64,000 nt of DNA from Xenopus tropicalis (Eukaryota; Chordata; Amphibia; Anura; Pipidae), in assembly GCF_000004195.4 (NCBI RefSeq), contig NC_030678.2, forward strand, positions 35,755,701 to 35,819,700, written 5' to 3'. Positions 45,952 through 58,209 of this stretch are shown piece by piece (the first letter of the stretch is position 1; the number at the start of each line of letters is the position of its first letter). The notes beneath the pieces were generated by a model, which saw only the letters and a program-made list of their open reading frames with translations, ran no database searches and had not been told where the DNA came from. The translations under genes were made by a program, and so were the position numbers.

Positions 45952-46140
45952 TTGCAGTTGCATCAGAAAAGCCATGGTCATGTCGAAAAAAGGTTGCAGT
46001 TGTGTCAAAAAGTTGTGTGGTAGCTGCAAGACTTTTCTGCAGGGGGGCCCGACGGGACCAAATTACGTCGCTGATAAGGTTGATGAACTTAATGGACATG
46101 TCTTTTTTTCAACCTAAATTACTAAGTTATTATGTTTTTA
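45952..46140 (+). mobile_element. LINE 3' fragment (CR1/L2-type)
   Basis: ttgatgaacttaatggacat followed by gtctttttttcaacctaaat is the characteristic 3' tail of L2/CR1-like frog LINEs. The upstream part has cagttg-type direct repeats and is unassigned. Confidence 0.6.
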
Positions 46141-48206
46141 TGTTGCAAACAGACAAGAAATTGGTAAAGAAGTTGCATTAATGCCATCAAATAATATAAT
46201 TAGAAAACTGACATTAAAAAAATATTTTTTATACAAAAGAGTTTTTACATAAAAACGTTTGTAGAAACAGCAGATCTTTTATCTTCGAACATTCCCAGTT
46301 TCATTATCCATAGCCTACCAAATCTCTCACACATCCCAGGCCCATTAAACAGATATAATATGAAACCTACCATTGTCAGAATGATATGCAGTTTATTGCA
46401 AATATGCGCTGTCCTTCATAATCCAGTTTGATCTTGAAGACTATGGACATATGTTTTGGCTCAAAGACACGCAATAGTAGGAGGATCTTTTATCATCCAG
46501 GGCTTCCCATGTTAAGTAATGTTCATCCATGTGTATTTAGGTGGGTATTAAGGACTAAGGGGCAAATTCATCAATGTGTAAAATTAGAGCTCACCACAGA
46601 AAAAAACACCCACTCTTTGTTTATTCCTATTCAGTGTTCTCCATTCCTGGCTCTTTCCAAATATGCTCCAGGGCTAAAGCTGTGCATGGGGAATACTATA
46701 TAAAGGAGGACCCAAAAGAAGTCCAGGTTTAGTGCCCAGAATAGAAAAGTGTCACCAGAGATTATAAAGGATTCTCTGCATTCGGTTACTGTAAAGACTG
46801 TCCAGGAAATCTGGTGTTCCTGCTAAGCTCAACCAGGATTTAGGCCTGGACTTCCATCATTATATACTAAGAATTGAAGTGACCAACACCACTGACGAGA
46901 GTATTAGTACTGGCTGTGAATGCCATTGAGCCTGAACTTGAGGGCATGTGAGTATGTAGGGGAACTAGCACAATTACCAGCATGTGGCCCCTGCTTTATG
47001 GGATTAGCACATAATATTCAAGGAGAGGTATGTTGGGGAAGGTAGATCAACCTGGTGTATAACATTTTTAGGAAGGCATTTTGTGCCAGAACCTGAACTA
47101 TGCATTTAAATATCCTATTGCAGTCATGTGTGGACTAAGGTTTTGTGTTACGCAACCAGTTAGCCTGTGCCTTTTTAGTTAGACTTCTATGTATCCACTT
47201 CTGCAGGTTTTGTTCTGATCATATTTTATTATTTTACCTTTGTGCTTTTATTTATTTCCTAGTTGGACTTTTTTCAATACTGCTGGGGGTTCCCAAGTTT
47301 GAAGATCACCAGCCAATTGATGCTTTGTATGTTCTGGAGCCTATTGCCAGCTTATAAAGGTATGCCAGGAATGGCACTATTTCATATGCAATATTGGCAA
47401 AGGCTCCCAATGGATGCCAGTACTGTGCAGAAATGCGTAGTCACATATGGGCACCTTGAAGTTAGAAGGCCTTGAACATGGTCTATTTCTGAGCAGCCTC
47501 TGCTAAGGGAAAGAGCAGCACCTGGATGTCTGTAAAGTGAAATTACCTGCCAAAGATTTCTTTAGGTCAAATCTGAAGTAGCATGCCCCAGGCAGGCTAA
47601 GTCTTATTATACCTTCCCTCTACTTTTTGTTAGATTAGATTCATCTGTGAAAGTATTCTAAATTCCAACAATGAAATACCTTAATGAATCCTTCACCTTA
47701 GGGTAATGTCACACCAGGGCCATGTGTAATCATTTGTCACCATGGAAATATAGTAGTAATTAAGCAACATGTATAGCATTAGCCAAACCCTACGTATTAT
47801 TAAAGAAATCTAACAATGTCACTGGAATTTTTACTGTTCATATAATAGAGAAGTAATGGACATTCAGGACTGGTTTCTAGGGTGAAGAAGAGATCATTCT
47901 GGCTGCTGGGGGATTCTTGGAGTCCAACAACATCTGAAGTGGGCTCCAGGTTAACACTGTTGTTTTATATCATTGCTATCCCTCCCCATCATTTCTGCAC
48001 TGCCAGTGTCACATTTGTCCCTAGCTCCAGCCTTGCTCTTAGAAACAACATTTGTATTATTTCTGCCTAATAGCTTTAAGGGCTAAGCAATCCCCATTCA
48101 CTTTAGCACTGGAACTTTAGGAATTGAAACAGCAGGATGCTTTTATACCAGAATCATATGGGTGTTGTTCATAGAGTTAATTGTTTATCCTCTGGCTCCT
48201 CTCCAG
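46141..48206. other. Mostly unique DNA
   Basis: 46557-46600 (ggggcaaattcatcaatgtg) is the left end of a Harbinger-like hairpin related to 13780. No exon accepted. Confidence 0.35.
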
Positions 48207-48425
48207 TTATTGAGCTTTGTATCATCTTGTTATGATGCACTCAAAGGGTAATATCTGGAATGGGTCCAAGCACACTGTAGGGCTGCATAAACTCATCACT
48301 TATGCCTGGTATCATCTGAGGTTCTGGATGCGAAGGTGGATGAGCAAAATAGAGAGCGCCCACTATCCTCTGGGAAGTCATTTGGCACAGACACAAGTAC
48401 ATTACTCAGGGCTTCATTATCTATG
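48207..48425 (+). other. Splice-bounded candidate exon, coding status unclear
   Basis: A strong acceptor (ctctggctcctctccag) and a good donor (tctatg|gtaagatgg) enclose 219 nt. No frame is open from end to end. One is open over the last 130 nt (ending SFGTDTSTLLRASLSM) and another from 48217 onward. It could be a 5' exon with an internal start, a non-coding exon or chance. Confidence 0.25.
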
Positions 48426-48760
48426 GTAAGATGGGTGGTTTGTAGTGCAGAGCTAAGCAAAAATGGATTTACTTATTTTTCAAAACTGAGATTGTTAATA
48501 TGTTCATGTAATGAGGGATCTGTTTTCTGCCACTTTGGCTACAAGTTATTGGTATGGCAGCGTGCCCAAGTTACACAATTAATAATACATGATAACTACT
48601 GTATAACAAAATGTAGTATTAAAAGGTACATTCCTTAACGCTTAGAGTTTTTTAAAATTACTTTTTTCATTTGGTTTTTCCATAGGTGGTTGTGCGTTTG
48701 AGTGTCAAACTCAATTACATAAGGGGGCTGAAATCTAACACACAGGCCAAGTCACAGGCC
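48426..48760. other. Unique DNA, no gene seen
   Basis: No recognised repeat or exon. Confidence 0.4.
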
Positions 48761-48839
48761 GACTGTGCCTGACCGTGCAGCACCACTGGGACTGGAATGG
48801 CGCTGTCAGGCGATCAGTGCTGCACGTTCAGGCACAGTC
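48761..48839. repeat. Inverted repeat, likely miniature element core
   Basis: gactgtgcctgaccgtgcag (48761) is the inverse of ctgcacgttcaggcacagtc (ending 48839) with small mismatches. Outer ends were not resolved. Confidence 0.6.
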
Positions 48840-49106
48840 ACCACCGGACACATAAAACAGCCAGGTGGGCCGGATTTGTGTGGTTAAACAGTGACTCCCT
48901 GTTTAGTCTATAATGAAGCATGAAATGTGTAAGGCTATGGAGTTTTTGTCTTAAATACTGTGTTTTTTCTTTTCAGCTCTATTTTTAAGGTAGCTTGTGT
49001 GGATCTATGAGTGCCCATCATTTTTTTTTTAACTTTTACAGATTTCCATTCCATTGGCTGGGGCTGGTGCACCTGGGCCACACTTTGTGGATTGTGCATT
49101 TCAACA

Positions 49107-49558
49107 TTAAAGGAGAAGGAAAGGTAAAAGCTAAGTAAGCTTTATCAGAAAGGTCTATGTAAATACGGCCATATGCACTCACAGAAAAACTGCACTGAGT
49201 CCTCTATCAAAAGAAACACAGGATTTCTTGTCTCCTTTTTTGTAAACATGTTCTTAGGGTATCTGACTTCTCCTCTCTCCCCTCTCCTGCTCCCCCCTCC
49301 TATAAGAATTCATAAAACTCACTCCCCCTACCCTTAGGAATGTATGATCTGAGCTATAATTGCTACAGCTGCAGCAGAAAGCTATGAAGATCAAGCTAAA
49401 ATGGCAGCTGCAATCTTAAACATAAAGAGAAGCTTCTGAGGCTCTTTAGTCAGGTGTTGTAAAGCTTTCTGCAGAATACATATAACGTTCTAGGTGGCAC
49501 TAATGTGGTGAATCTATTGGCCGTAAAATGCAAAAATGACTTTCCTTCTCCTTCTCCT
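49107..49558. mobile_element. T2/Kolobok-like element
   Basis: Starts ttaaaggagaaggaaaggta, and the right end actttccttctccttctcct is its inverse but without a clean TTAA. Interior differs from the 13012 copy, so this is another subfamily. Confidence 0.75.
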
Positions 49559-49764
49559 GCTACTTTGGAAAAAGGCTTAGCATTCAACCTGGTGCCCTCA
49601 AAGGTCCCATTTGCAGGATAGAAGATAATAAAACCACACAATGATGTGCAGGACAGATCATTGGAAGAGTTACTGTATAGCACTTGATAGGGCCAACAGT
49701 GGATCTAATGCTTCATCATGTGGAGCTATCAAGTGATACTACTCAGACAAATATATCTGTGCCC

Positions 49765-49893
49765 CAGGCTCAGACTGGCAGTCTGTGGATTCCAGCAAAT
49801 GCCAGATGCCATAGACAGTTACTATTTATTGGACCTGTTTGGTCTCTGTATTTTTAAAATGCCAGAGCTTATTTTAATCTTAGTCTGGATCTG
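49765..49893 (+). mobile_element. hAT-like element, family G (copy 2)
   Basis: caggctcagactggcagtct, gccatagacagttactattt and cttagtctggatctg match family G. Target duplication not clear. Confidence 0.65.
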
Positions 49894-52800
49894 TGCTTCA
49901 CTCAAATGTTTTAAGATTCCAGGATCAACCCAGTGCAGCCCCTGGCAATGTTTTGCATTTTCTTCTATGTTGTACATGAACCGTTGACCTACCTGCTTTT
50001 CTGGTGATATGAAATGCCTAAACTATCATGTTAAACAAAGAGCAGGGTTGTTTTCTTTTGCAAATTAGCCCTTAAGTCTAGCCACACCAATCCCATCATC
50101 TCTATAATATTGCTTCCATAAACGTTCATGTAATTGTATGCCTCTGTATTGCGGCTCTATAAATTGATTGCAATAAAAATAATAATAGCCTACTATAACG
50201 GATCAGGACATTGTTATTGATTAGATATTTACAAAATGCAAAGTCACTTGAGAATGTATTGATAAAGGCTTGACATTGTATGTTTTATATTATCTGCACT
50301 TATTATATTACAGCAGCACAAAATAAAGCGATTCTTAGCAAGAATCTGGTATTTCACCACAAAATCTAAAATGACAAACCGTTCTTTATTGACCTGAAAT
50401 GTATTAAGAAAATACTTTGTCTGATAATAACAGTCAAAGTTGTGCTTTGCTGACACCTTAAAATGAGATTCACACAGCTTAGGCTGAGAAACTCATAAAA
50501 TACTGGCCAATTTAATAACTGCAGTTAAACAGAAGTATGGGCACTGTGTACAGTGCGGTGGAGCGGGCAGCATAGATGAATGTTCTTGGGAAATTCATAT
50601 ATTCTAACCAGTAATGTATGAGCACCCGTAAATAACTCCGCCTCTGAGTCCTGGTGACTTTTTATAAACCAATTGACCTTACTGGTGGTATATAAGTCAT
50701 CAGAACATTTCAATGTCATCACAGGTCCACTATTTATAGGTGTTCATTCATTATCCTGTGGCACAGCTCCTCAAAAACTTGCTGTGTTTATCATTACAAG
50801 GAAGAAATGAAGTCAAAGGAAAACTAGTAATGGCAGTGAAGGACTAAACCCCCTCCGTGGGCCGGTATAAATGTATTAAGTGAAGAAAGAAAATAGTTCA
50901 ATTATTTGTCTTTGTTCTGTTTAGGTGACCCTAGAAAAGTCATTTACCCCTTTTTAATATAAGGGCTCAGTCTCATAATAAAGTTACGTTCACACTTATT
51001 ACTGTAAATCTAACAAGTAATAAAATGTGAAGAATAAAAAAAGATTCACTGCATAAGCCATTTCCATGCTGTACTCTGTACTGTAGTCTTTCACCTTGGC
51101 TTTTATCTTTGAGAGTAAACTATCTCATTGCATGATCGGCAGTTAAATATAAAGGCTGTATAGTCATATAGTCCAGACTGATTGAAGATAAGTGAAGGTA
51201 GAGGCTTAAAATTGGATGTTGTAGGTCACTTTAAATTAACTGTACCCTAGGCACTGCTGTACAGAGAACGTTAAGACCTAAACTTTCCTCCTGGTCTTAA
51301 GTTTTAGAGACTCCAAGTTCCAAGTTCATGGTGCTAATTAGAGCTTACCTATCAGCAAATACACTGAATGCCTATGCTGACAAGGCCAAGATCAAGGACA
51401 AAGTCAGCTGTACAAAGGTTAAACAAGGAACCCGTGTGGGGTTTCAGTGTAAAAGTATGGATCTTCACTCTCAAAGACAGCTGTACCTTTTGACTGGTAC
51501 CTCAGTCCTGTAACTAAGATGCATAACATGCATTCTGTAAGCAAATTGTTGCATGAATGAATGTGACTTCCATGCTAAAGGTCCATCTGTGGCATAATTA
51601 GACATTACTGCTTGGAGAAGATTACCTGCTAGCATGTCAATCAGGACCTCTGTAACTATGAAGGCAGGAGATGTGTAGTGTGACTTCCTCCACTGTTACC
51701 CATGTTAACCAGAAACTACATACATTTACCACTTCACCTTCAGGTTCACCATTGAACTTGTACAATCAGATAGTTGGCTAACAAGCAGAAGACATAGAGA
51801 GAGAGAGAGTGAACCAGGGGATTTCATTGTGAAAGGTATCTCTTCTTGAACAAGTAGAATCTATAGGGATGTAATAAATGAGGCTTGACTTGCCCCATGA
51901 TATTTTCTGCTGTTTTTCATTCCAAATCAGTAAATGAAAGATGGAGGTACAGAGGCATTTTATAGAATTCCACCTAAAAGTAGGAAGTAAACTACATTTG
52001 TCAGTTTAAAGCTAAATGCCCTATCCCATTTCCATTCTGTCATCATTTCCGATTCTAAAGGAAAGTGATAAATGATTCTAGATTTCCTCTCTTTAGACCT
52101 ATCTATATGTTGGGGTAACAGCTGTTTTGGCCATGAAGCTGCTGAATATGTGTACCCTAAGCATATGTTAAAGAACCAATGCCAGCCATTATACATTCTC
52201 TTTAATTCTAGCACCAGAGCAACACAATCAGTTAAAAGGATCCAATATATAAAATATCTTCCATTCTTTAAGGGCAAGAAAACATTTTTAAACATTTCAA
52301 AGAATAAGGGATGTTCCGAGCGATTCTTTTACCTAGCAGCACATTAGCTACAGCTCCTCTGTTAAGATAAAGAATTGAAATGTGCACAAATACGAAAAAA
52401 ATATGTATATTGTATCCAGGACTTTAAAAGGTTTTCTCTCTAATATATGTGGAAGCTGTTATATTGTAATGAATAAAATATCTAACCTCTACCCAAAGAT
52501 CTCCTTATTTAGGACTCTGCATAAAATTCCCCCCTAGGATACAAATATCAGTATAAATATAAAGCTCTTGTTAAAGATAAGAAGGTTCTTTGTATTTTGC
52601 TTCCTCTTGTGTGAAAGATACAGTGCAGCCATCATTACCGTATACCAACAAGCACAAGGTGCTTTTCATGTTTTTCTAAATAAATACATTTAACGTGCTA
52701 GTTACCCGGCATTGAAGTCAATCAGAAGTGGCAGTTTAATTGACACATGGAAGCCGGGAACATGCAAACAGGTTTGTTTGTTTTTTTATTAGAGAATTAT

Positions 52801-53315
52801 CCGGTTTCCATCCTGTCACTCAAGAGGGGTTTTATGTTATTTATTTATTGTTTAATCCAACACAAATTCTTTTCATGCCATTTAGAAGGCACTTATGACT
52901 TTATGGCAAACAATACAAATAAGAGGAGTGTTTCCTTTGTGTAGATGCACTAGTGTTTTTCTCGTAAATCTAATTTCGTTTGTGAAACGCTATTGATTAA
53001 ACATGTTTTATTCCCCACAGGACTCACGCTGGTGCTCAGTGAGGAGATAACGGTGTCACATTTACAATAAATATTGAACCTTTATTTGAAAGTGTAGAGA
53101 AGCAGTGAAACTTGCATGGCTGCCTTCCCTAGCTGCTCCTGTAGATCTATGATCCCTGCGTCTCTAAATCTACTGGTAACCATTAATATAAAAGACAAGT
53201 CAACATAAAGACTATAATATACCATGATCAAGGCTGTTTTTCTTGGATTAGGAAGACCTTAGGGATCATTTAATAAAGCTCTTGACACAAGTTCAAGAGC
53301 ACAAAGGGATGCAAA
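49894..53315. other. Longest largely repeat-free stretch of the window
   Basis: No exon is accepted. The longest non-repetitive open frame in the window, 51960-52295 on the minus strand (111 codons), lies here after an acceptor-like cttaacatatgcttag but has no donor. 51799-51812 is a short (GA)n run. Confidence 0.35.
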
Positions 53316-53323
53316 GTTGCAAT

Positions 53324-53792
53324 CAGACCTGAATTGGGATTCAAAATAGGCTCTGGCATTTTAGGTACATAGAGGCCCATACAGCCCCCATTAGCTCAAT
53401 AAATAGTGACTGTCTATGGCAGTGATCCCCAACCGGTACCTCGTGAGCAACATGGTGCTCCCCAACCCCTTGGATGTTGCTCCCCTTGGCCTTAAAGCAG
53501 GTGCTTGTTTTTTAATTTCTGGTAAGGAGGCAGTTTTGGTTGTATAAAAACCAAGTATAATGCCACACAGAGCCTTTTGTAGGCTGCCAGTCCACATAGG
53601 GGCTATGAAGTAGCCAATTATAACTCTTATTGGCACCCCAAAGAACCATTTTCATGCTTGTGTTGCTCCCCAACACTTTTTCCATTTAAATGTGTCTCAG
53701 GGGTATAAAAGGTTGGGGATCCCTGGTCTATGGCATCTTATAGCAGCCCCTCAGGCATTTGCCAGATTGCACAGATTGCCAGTGTAAGCCTG
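53324..53792 (-). mobile_element. hAT-like element, family G (copy 3), split by family A
   Basis: cagacctgaattgggattca at the left and gattgccagtgtaagcctg at the right. Flanks gttgcaat and gttgcagt match at 7 of 8. The halves 53324-53419 and 53726-53792 join at gtctatgg. Confidence 0.85.
53420..53725 (-). mobile_element. hAT-like element, family A (copy 8), nested in family G
   Basis: Reverse 306-bp copy, cagtgatccccaaccggtac to ggttggggatccctg, with the perfect duplication gtctatgg (53412-53419, 53726-53733) taken from the family-G host. Confidence 0.93.
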
Positions 53793-53824
53793 GTTGCAGT
53801 ATAAGTAAAGGGGTGTGTATCAGG

Positions 53825-53990
53825 CGACAAAGAGATAAAAAGACTCATTTACGACCTTAGCAGGAGTGCAAAAAGGGTGCAAAGTTGTCCTGTATTGCAC
53901 TTCTGCATAGGGCCAATTTGTCTGTCCTGCCTCTCCTGATAAGTTGTGTGGGTAATTCCAAGGTTCCCACAGTGGGTTGCAACCACTGAC
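53825..53990. repeat. Family F-like debris
   Basis: gtgcaaagttgtcctgtatt and similar words recall family F. Weak. Confidence 0.25.
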
Positions 53991-54000
53991 GCTGTATTCT

Positions 54001-54260
54001 TACAAGTATGAGATCTGTTATGTGGAAACCCATTATCCAGAAAGCTCCTAATTATGTAAAGGCAATCTCCCGTAGACTCCATTTTAATCAAATAATTTCA
54101 GTATCTAAAAATGATTTCCTTTTTCTCTGTAATAATAAAACAATACCTTGTACTTGTTCTCAACTAAGATATAATGAATCCTTATTGAAGGCAAAACTAT
54201 CCTATTGGGTTTATTTATTGTTTAAGTGATTTTTCAGTAGATTAAGGTATGGAGATCCAT
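54001..54260 (+). mobile_element. TA-flanked palindromic element, family D (right end lost)
   Basis: tacaagtatgagatctgtta then tgtggaaacccattatccag, with the family interior (cctttttctctgtaataata). It fades out after aaggtatggagatcc. Confidence 0.8.
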
Positions 54261-55850
54261 TCATATTGCTGTGGTTCTGCAAAGACACTGGAATTTTTGA
54301 AAAAAAAATACTGTACTGTGGAAAGAAAAACTTCATCCAAATTAGAATCTAAATAGAATGTGCTTAAAGTGTCACTGTCACCCCTGTGCCCTACTGCACA
54401 TACTATCAGCCCATTCTTCCTACATACTGTACAATTGCTGCTCCACCATAAAGGACTGCTCTGATTGCATTCAACGGAAAATGCAATCCATCGCTAATGA
54501 ATGAAGCTCGGCCACTTGCAATTAATAGACGATTCCCTGAATTTTTAGATAATTTGGTAAAATGCAGGGATATTTTATAATGAGTTAATTACTCTTACTG
54601 TCAGGTGATCATGGGACCTCTAGTTACAGATCTGGTGCAGGGCCTCTCCATATAAACATTTGCACTTTGGGAAGATACGACCACAACGTGACCAGTTGTT
54701 GCCCAGATACATCAGTACTTGCGGAAATATTTTGCTAGGCGTCTGTACACATTTCACTGGCTCCTAAAAGAGCTTTCATCACTCAATTTAGTAATGGTTG
54801 GAAATAGTCATTCCACTGGGTTAGCATGCTCAATTGCATTAGCCACTTCTGACACAAGTGTTCATTTAGGATGAGAAAAGAGGCAGTTACATGAAATGAT
54901 CTAATTTTAAGCAGAATCAACATGACAAGAAAGTCGACGTGCGGCAGAATACAGCGAGACGTAAAATCATTATCACAGAGGAATAATAAATACGGCGTAA
55001 CAAGGATCTCCGTTTTGCTGATTAATAGGAATATATCTCTTCAGATCACCCTTTATGTGGACAGTCCCTCACTGGAACTAGCGACAGGTGCATATTTGTA
55101 ATGTGGCTTTACCATTAGACGGTACAAGTCCTAATTATACATACTTTACTCTGCGCAAATGAGGAATCATAAAAAGTAGATTTTTTTCACCCTTATTATT
55201 CTAATTTATCACATTGCATCATAAAGTCTGATGAGTATTACTGTTCCATCTGCTTATAATTATGTTCCATTTTGTGCCTTTTCCAACTGCCATCACTACT
55301 TTAATATAAATACAAGCTAATTAGTTCTTCTCTAATGTTATAGACAAGCACTCTAAGAGAAGTGGCACACGGAGTGTCTTGATTGCTGTTATTTGTATGA
55401 GTGATCAGAACTCTTGCTGCTGCAGGTTACTTCTCATTGGTTGTTCCAGAACCACACTGGTTACTTCTCATTGGTTGTACCAGACCCACACCGGTACATT
55501 TTCTAAAAGCAGCAGGTAAAGAGCTATATGTGAAGCTTCGGACCAATACTTGTTCTGCCTTTTGTTAGTTTAAGTCCAATCCCATTTCAGAGACAGCTGC
55601 ACAGTGCATCTGGTGCTAAGCCAACAAGTGCTTCGGAATCTCCGCTGCCTCACAGACTCACGTGTAATTTAAGAGGAGTTGTCTGGAGCCTTCACGGTAG
55701 CACCATATCGAAAGGCAGACACTCTTGTAGAGTTGTACATGTTGTACAACTGGAAATAAATATTGCTCATTTTGCAAATGTGTTCTGGGCTCTGTACCCA
55801 CCATCATACGTGATTTAGTTGCCCATGATAGATCTTTGCTAAGGCAGATG
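54261..55850. other. Repeat-poor block, possible conserved non-coding DNA
   Basis: 54440-55340 has no transposon landmarks. It keeps scattered CpGs and contains several TAATTA/TAAT cores (gagttaattactctt, tgcaattaatagacg, gctgattaatagg). No splice-bounded frame was found. 55425-55500 has a short direct duplication (ggttacttctcattggttgt). Confidence 0.3.
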
Positions 55851-55852
55851 AC

Positions 55853-56009
55853 TAATCTCTCTGAAATGCCTTTCCACTGGCAACAAAGGCAGTCACCAGT
55901 GGAAAGGCCTCAATGCATTACTTCAGTTTCCCAAAGATGCGTGAATTTTCCTCCCGCAGGCAAATTTGCTCTCCTTTGTTGCCAGTGGAAAGGCATTTCA
56001 GAGCAATTA
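55853..56009. mobile_element. Palindromic miniature element
   Basis: ctgaaatgcctttccactgg (from 55861) is inverted as ccagtggaaaggcatttcag (to 56001), with a third partial copy ccagtgga near 55896. Confidence 0.8.
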
Positions 56010-56097
56010 GTCCACCGTGGTACCAGAGATCTATTGCAGGCAGCTCTGTGGGACATTAGCCTTAACCGGAAAAGATTGTTGTTGAGACCTGTTACTC

Positions 56098-56545
56098 TGA
56101 CGCATTCATGAAATGCAGTGTGCAAAGTGCAATTTTGGATGCAAGGTGCCATGTTTTTACCCATTATGCAGTGTTCTTCCCATAATTCTGGAATATTTGC
56201 AGCCTCCCTGTGAGTTGTGTCTACCACAACAAAACAATCCCAACTGCACTTGTGTTTTGATTCAAACTGGGTGCAATTTACCTCTAACAGGCTCAGAGTG
56301 GGGGGTTGCATAGCTTTGGTAGCATCTGTTTGTATCTATTTTGCTGGGAACAAGTCTAGTGTACTTACTGGCACAACACCCAATGGGAATCATGGAGCTA
56401 CCACTAGGTCTAGGGTAACAGTTTCCCAGTACAGTTGCACATTATTCATCAGAAGAGACAGAATGAACGCATTGGTGAACATGAGGAAAAGCAGGAGTGT
56501 GTTTGGATGTAAGTACCTTAATGAAATAAGCCAATTTGTGCTCTC
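56098..56545 (+). repeat. Unclassified family F copy (longest)
   Basis: gtgcaaagtgcaattttgga, gtgccatgtttttacccatt, gggtgcaatttacctctaac and gtttggatgtaagtacctta are shared, diverged, with 44350 and 41900 (reverse). Confidence 0.5.
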
Positions 56546-57979
56546 CATTGATTCCATCATAGATCCCTCTTAATTGTAAATACATTCGTAAATGACTCCA
56601 GTGTTTTGCTGTTTTATAACAGCATTTTCCTGGCAGCAAGTTGTTTTCTGTGGTCCATAGAACATTCAAATTAGTTGGTCATGGAAGACTGTTGACATTA
56701 TGAAGAACCATATAAATATAAAAGCAGAAAAATAGTAAAATAATATTATCAGGACTCGGGGTCCTGCATGGGCCCTAGTGCAAAGAGTCTGTATGTTCTT
56801 GCCATGCTCGAAAAATTTACAAGTAGTTTCACTGGTCCCTTAGGAAATGGACCTCATGTATATGTGTTGTGTCAGTGTAATACTTACCCTAGATTGTAAG
56901 CTTCACTGGAGGAACAATATAAGTGCTACATATATTGGCACTATCTATATAAAAGATAATTAATATCCCTTATCTGCGATCAGACTGGCTACATCTTTGA
57001 AATGCACACTGTGTCGGGCAGAATTCATTGTATGACAGAACTGAATTTGCTAGCCGTCTTGTGAATCCTTTCTTTATTTGTTGCCATGTAGCCTCTGTTG
57101 CAAGTGTCACAGCATACACATTGCTGGAAAGAAATAAAATGCATATCTGTACCACCGCTTCTGCTCCAAAGGTTTGATCCCACCACAATAAATCAAATCA
57201 AAGTCTATGAAATGGAATCGATTAAAATGGTATTCAGGAAAAGTCACATCTATTTTTATCCATAAACCCAGCATTTGTTGAAGGGAAGGTATCGCCAACG
57301 ATCATGTGTTTTGTGTCAGAACTCTTTCTTACAAGAAAAAATTGCTTTAAAACATCACAGCAATATGGCACAAAAATGCTGCCCTCAATGGTTAACAATG
57401 CGACTTTGGATGTGTAGCATCTCCCCTCTGGCTACAGAGCAGTATTAGTCATTATGGTTGTCACCTTTCTCTCTTCTGAACTCAAGGGCAGGGGGCTGGG
57501 CAGTGAGGTCATGGGCGGGTGGGTGACATCAGGGGGGCAGGCAAGTAATGTCAGGGGATGCTGCATCATCCAAAGGGAATCTAGATTTCCTAATTTGACT
57601 TAGACAGTCCTTGAATTTGACTTAGACATTCCTTGCAAAAACTGAGAATAGCAATTATAAACATTATGAACATGTTTTGCTGCGGCCTGGCAGAAGGTTG
57701 CACCAATGTTACAGTGGAAGAATTTTTGCCTACATTTTGTTACCCTGTATATTTTTGCCAGTTGAGGTGCCACTCATTTTCCCAGCTGACTGTGACCAAC
57801 ACTTAACATTTCCTTCCTCTCTCCTGCAAAGCCACCCACCATGTATTTAAATTTGGTGGGATCAGAGAAATGGCTGAGGCCAAATGTATGGCCATAGATA
57901 AGCTGGAGATTCCAAGGAGGCCGTTCACAGAAAAAAAATGTGCCCAGTGTAAATGGGAGAGCAAGAGCTAATAGATTCC
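56546..57979. other. Unique DNA with repeat debris, no accepted gene
   Basis: A minus-strand acceptor (atttctttccag, about 57125) opens a frame NVYAVTLATEATWQQIKKGF, but no donor follows before its stop. 57774-57960 looks like part of another dispersed repeat. Confidence 0.35.
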
Positions 57980-58209
57980 TCAAACAAACATATTATCTGG
58001 ACTGTAAAGAAGGAAAGGAAGGAAAGGACATAGATGTTCCCACTGCTCACTGTCAGAATCCACTGTATTACTTGTGGTCCTACACAGCTTGTACAGCATT
58101 AATGTGACAATCAGAACACACAGGAAAGCACAGCAGCCTACATAGAATTTGTTCTGAAAGTGTCTTTTTGGAATCTGCAACTCTGGTTGCCGCGATATCT
58201 CTATATTCC
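57980..58209 (-). CDS. Candidate exon encoding a transmembrane segment
   Basis: On the minus strand a long pyrimidine acceptor (ctttactgtttgtactgaag, then exon) opens a frame of two leftover bases plus 75 codons to TGA (57982-57980). It reads NIEISRQPELQIPKRHFQNK, then a 20-residue hydrophobic helix (FYVGCCAFLCVLIVTLMLYK), then a short polar tail. Basic residues flank the helix on both sides, so orientation is unclear. A donor-like gacA|gtgagc inside the tail could end the exon earlier, and a second acceptor-like tract (ccttctttacag) lies just before the stop. I do not recognise the protein. It may or may not be part of the gene with exons at 11.9 and 2 kb. Confidence 0.4.

Noticed and set aside
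51960..52295. 111-codon minus-strand frame
   Set aside because: An acceptor-like site lies inside it but no donor; length is within chance for 64 kb of AT-rich DNA in six frames.
56970..57188. Minus-strand frame after a good acceptor (tttctttccag)
   Set aside because: No donor before the stop, and its reading phase does not follow from the candidate at 57980-58209.
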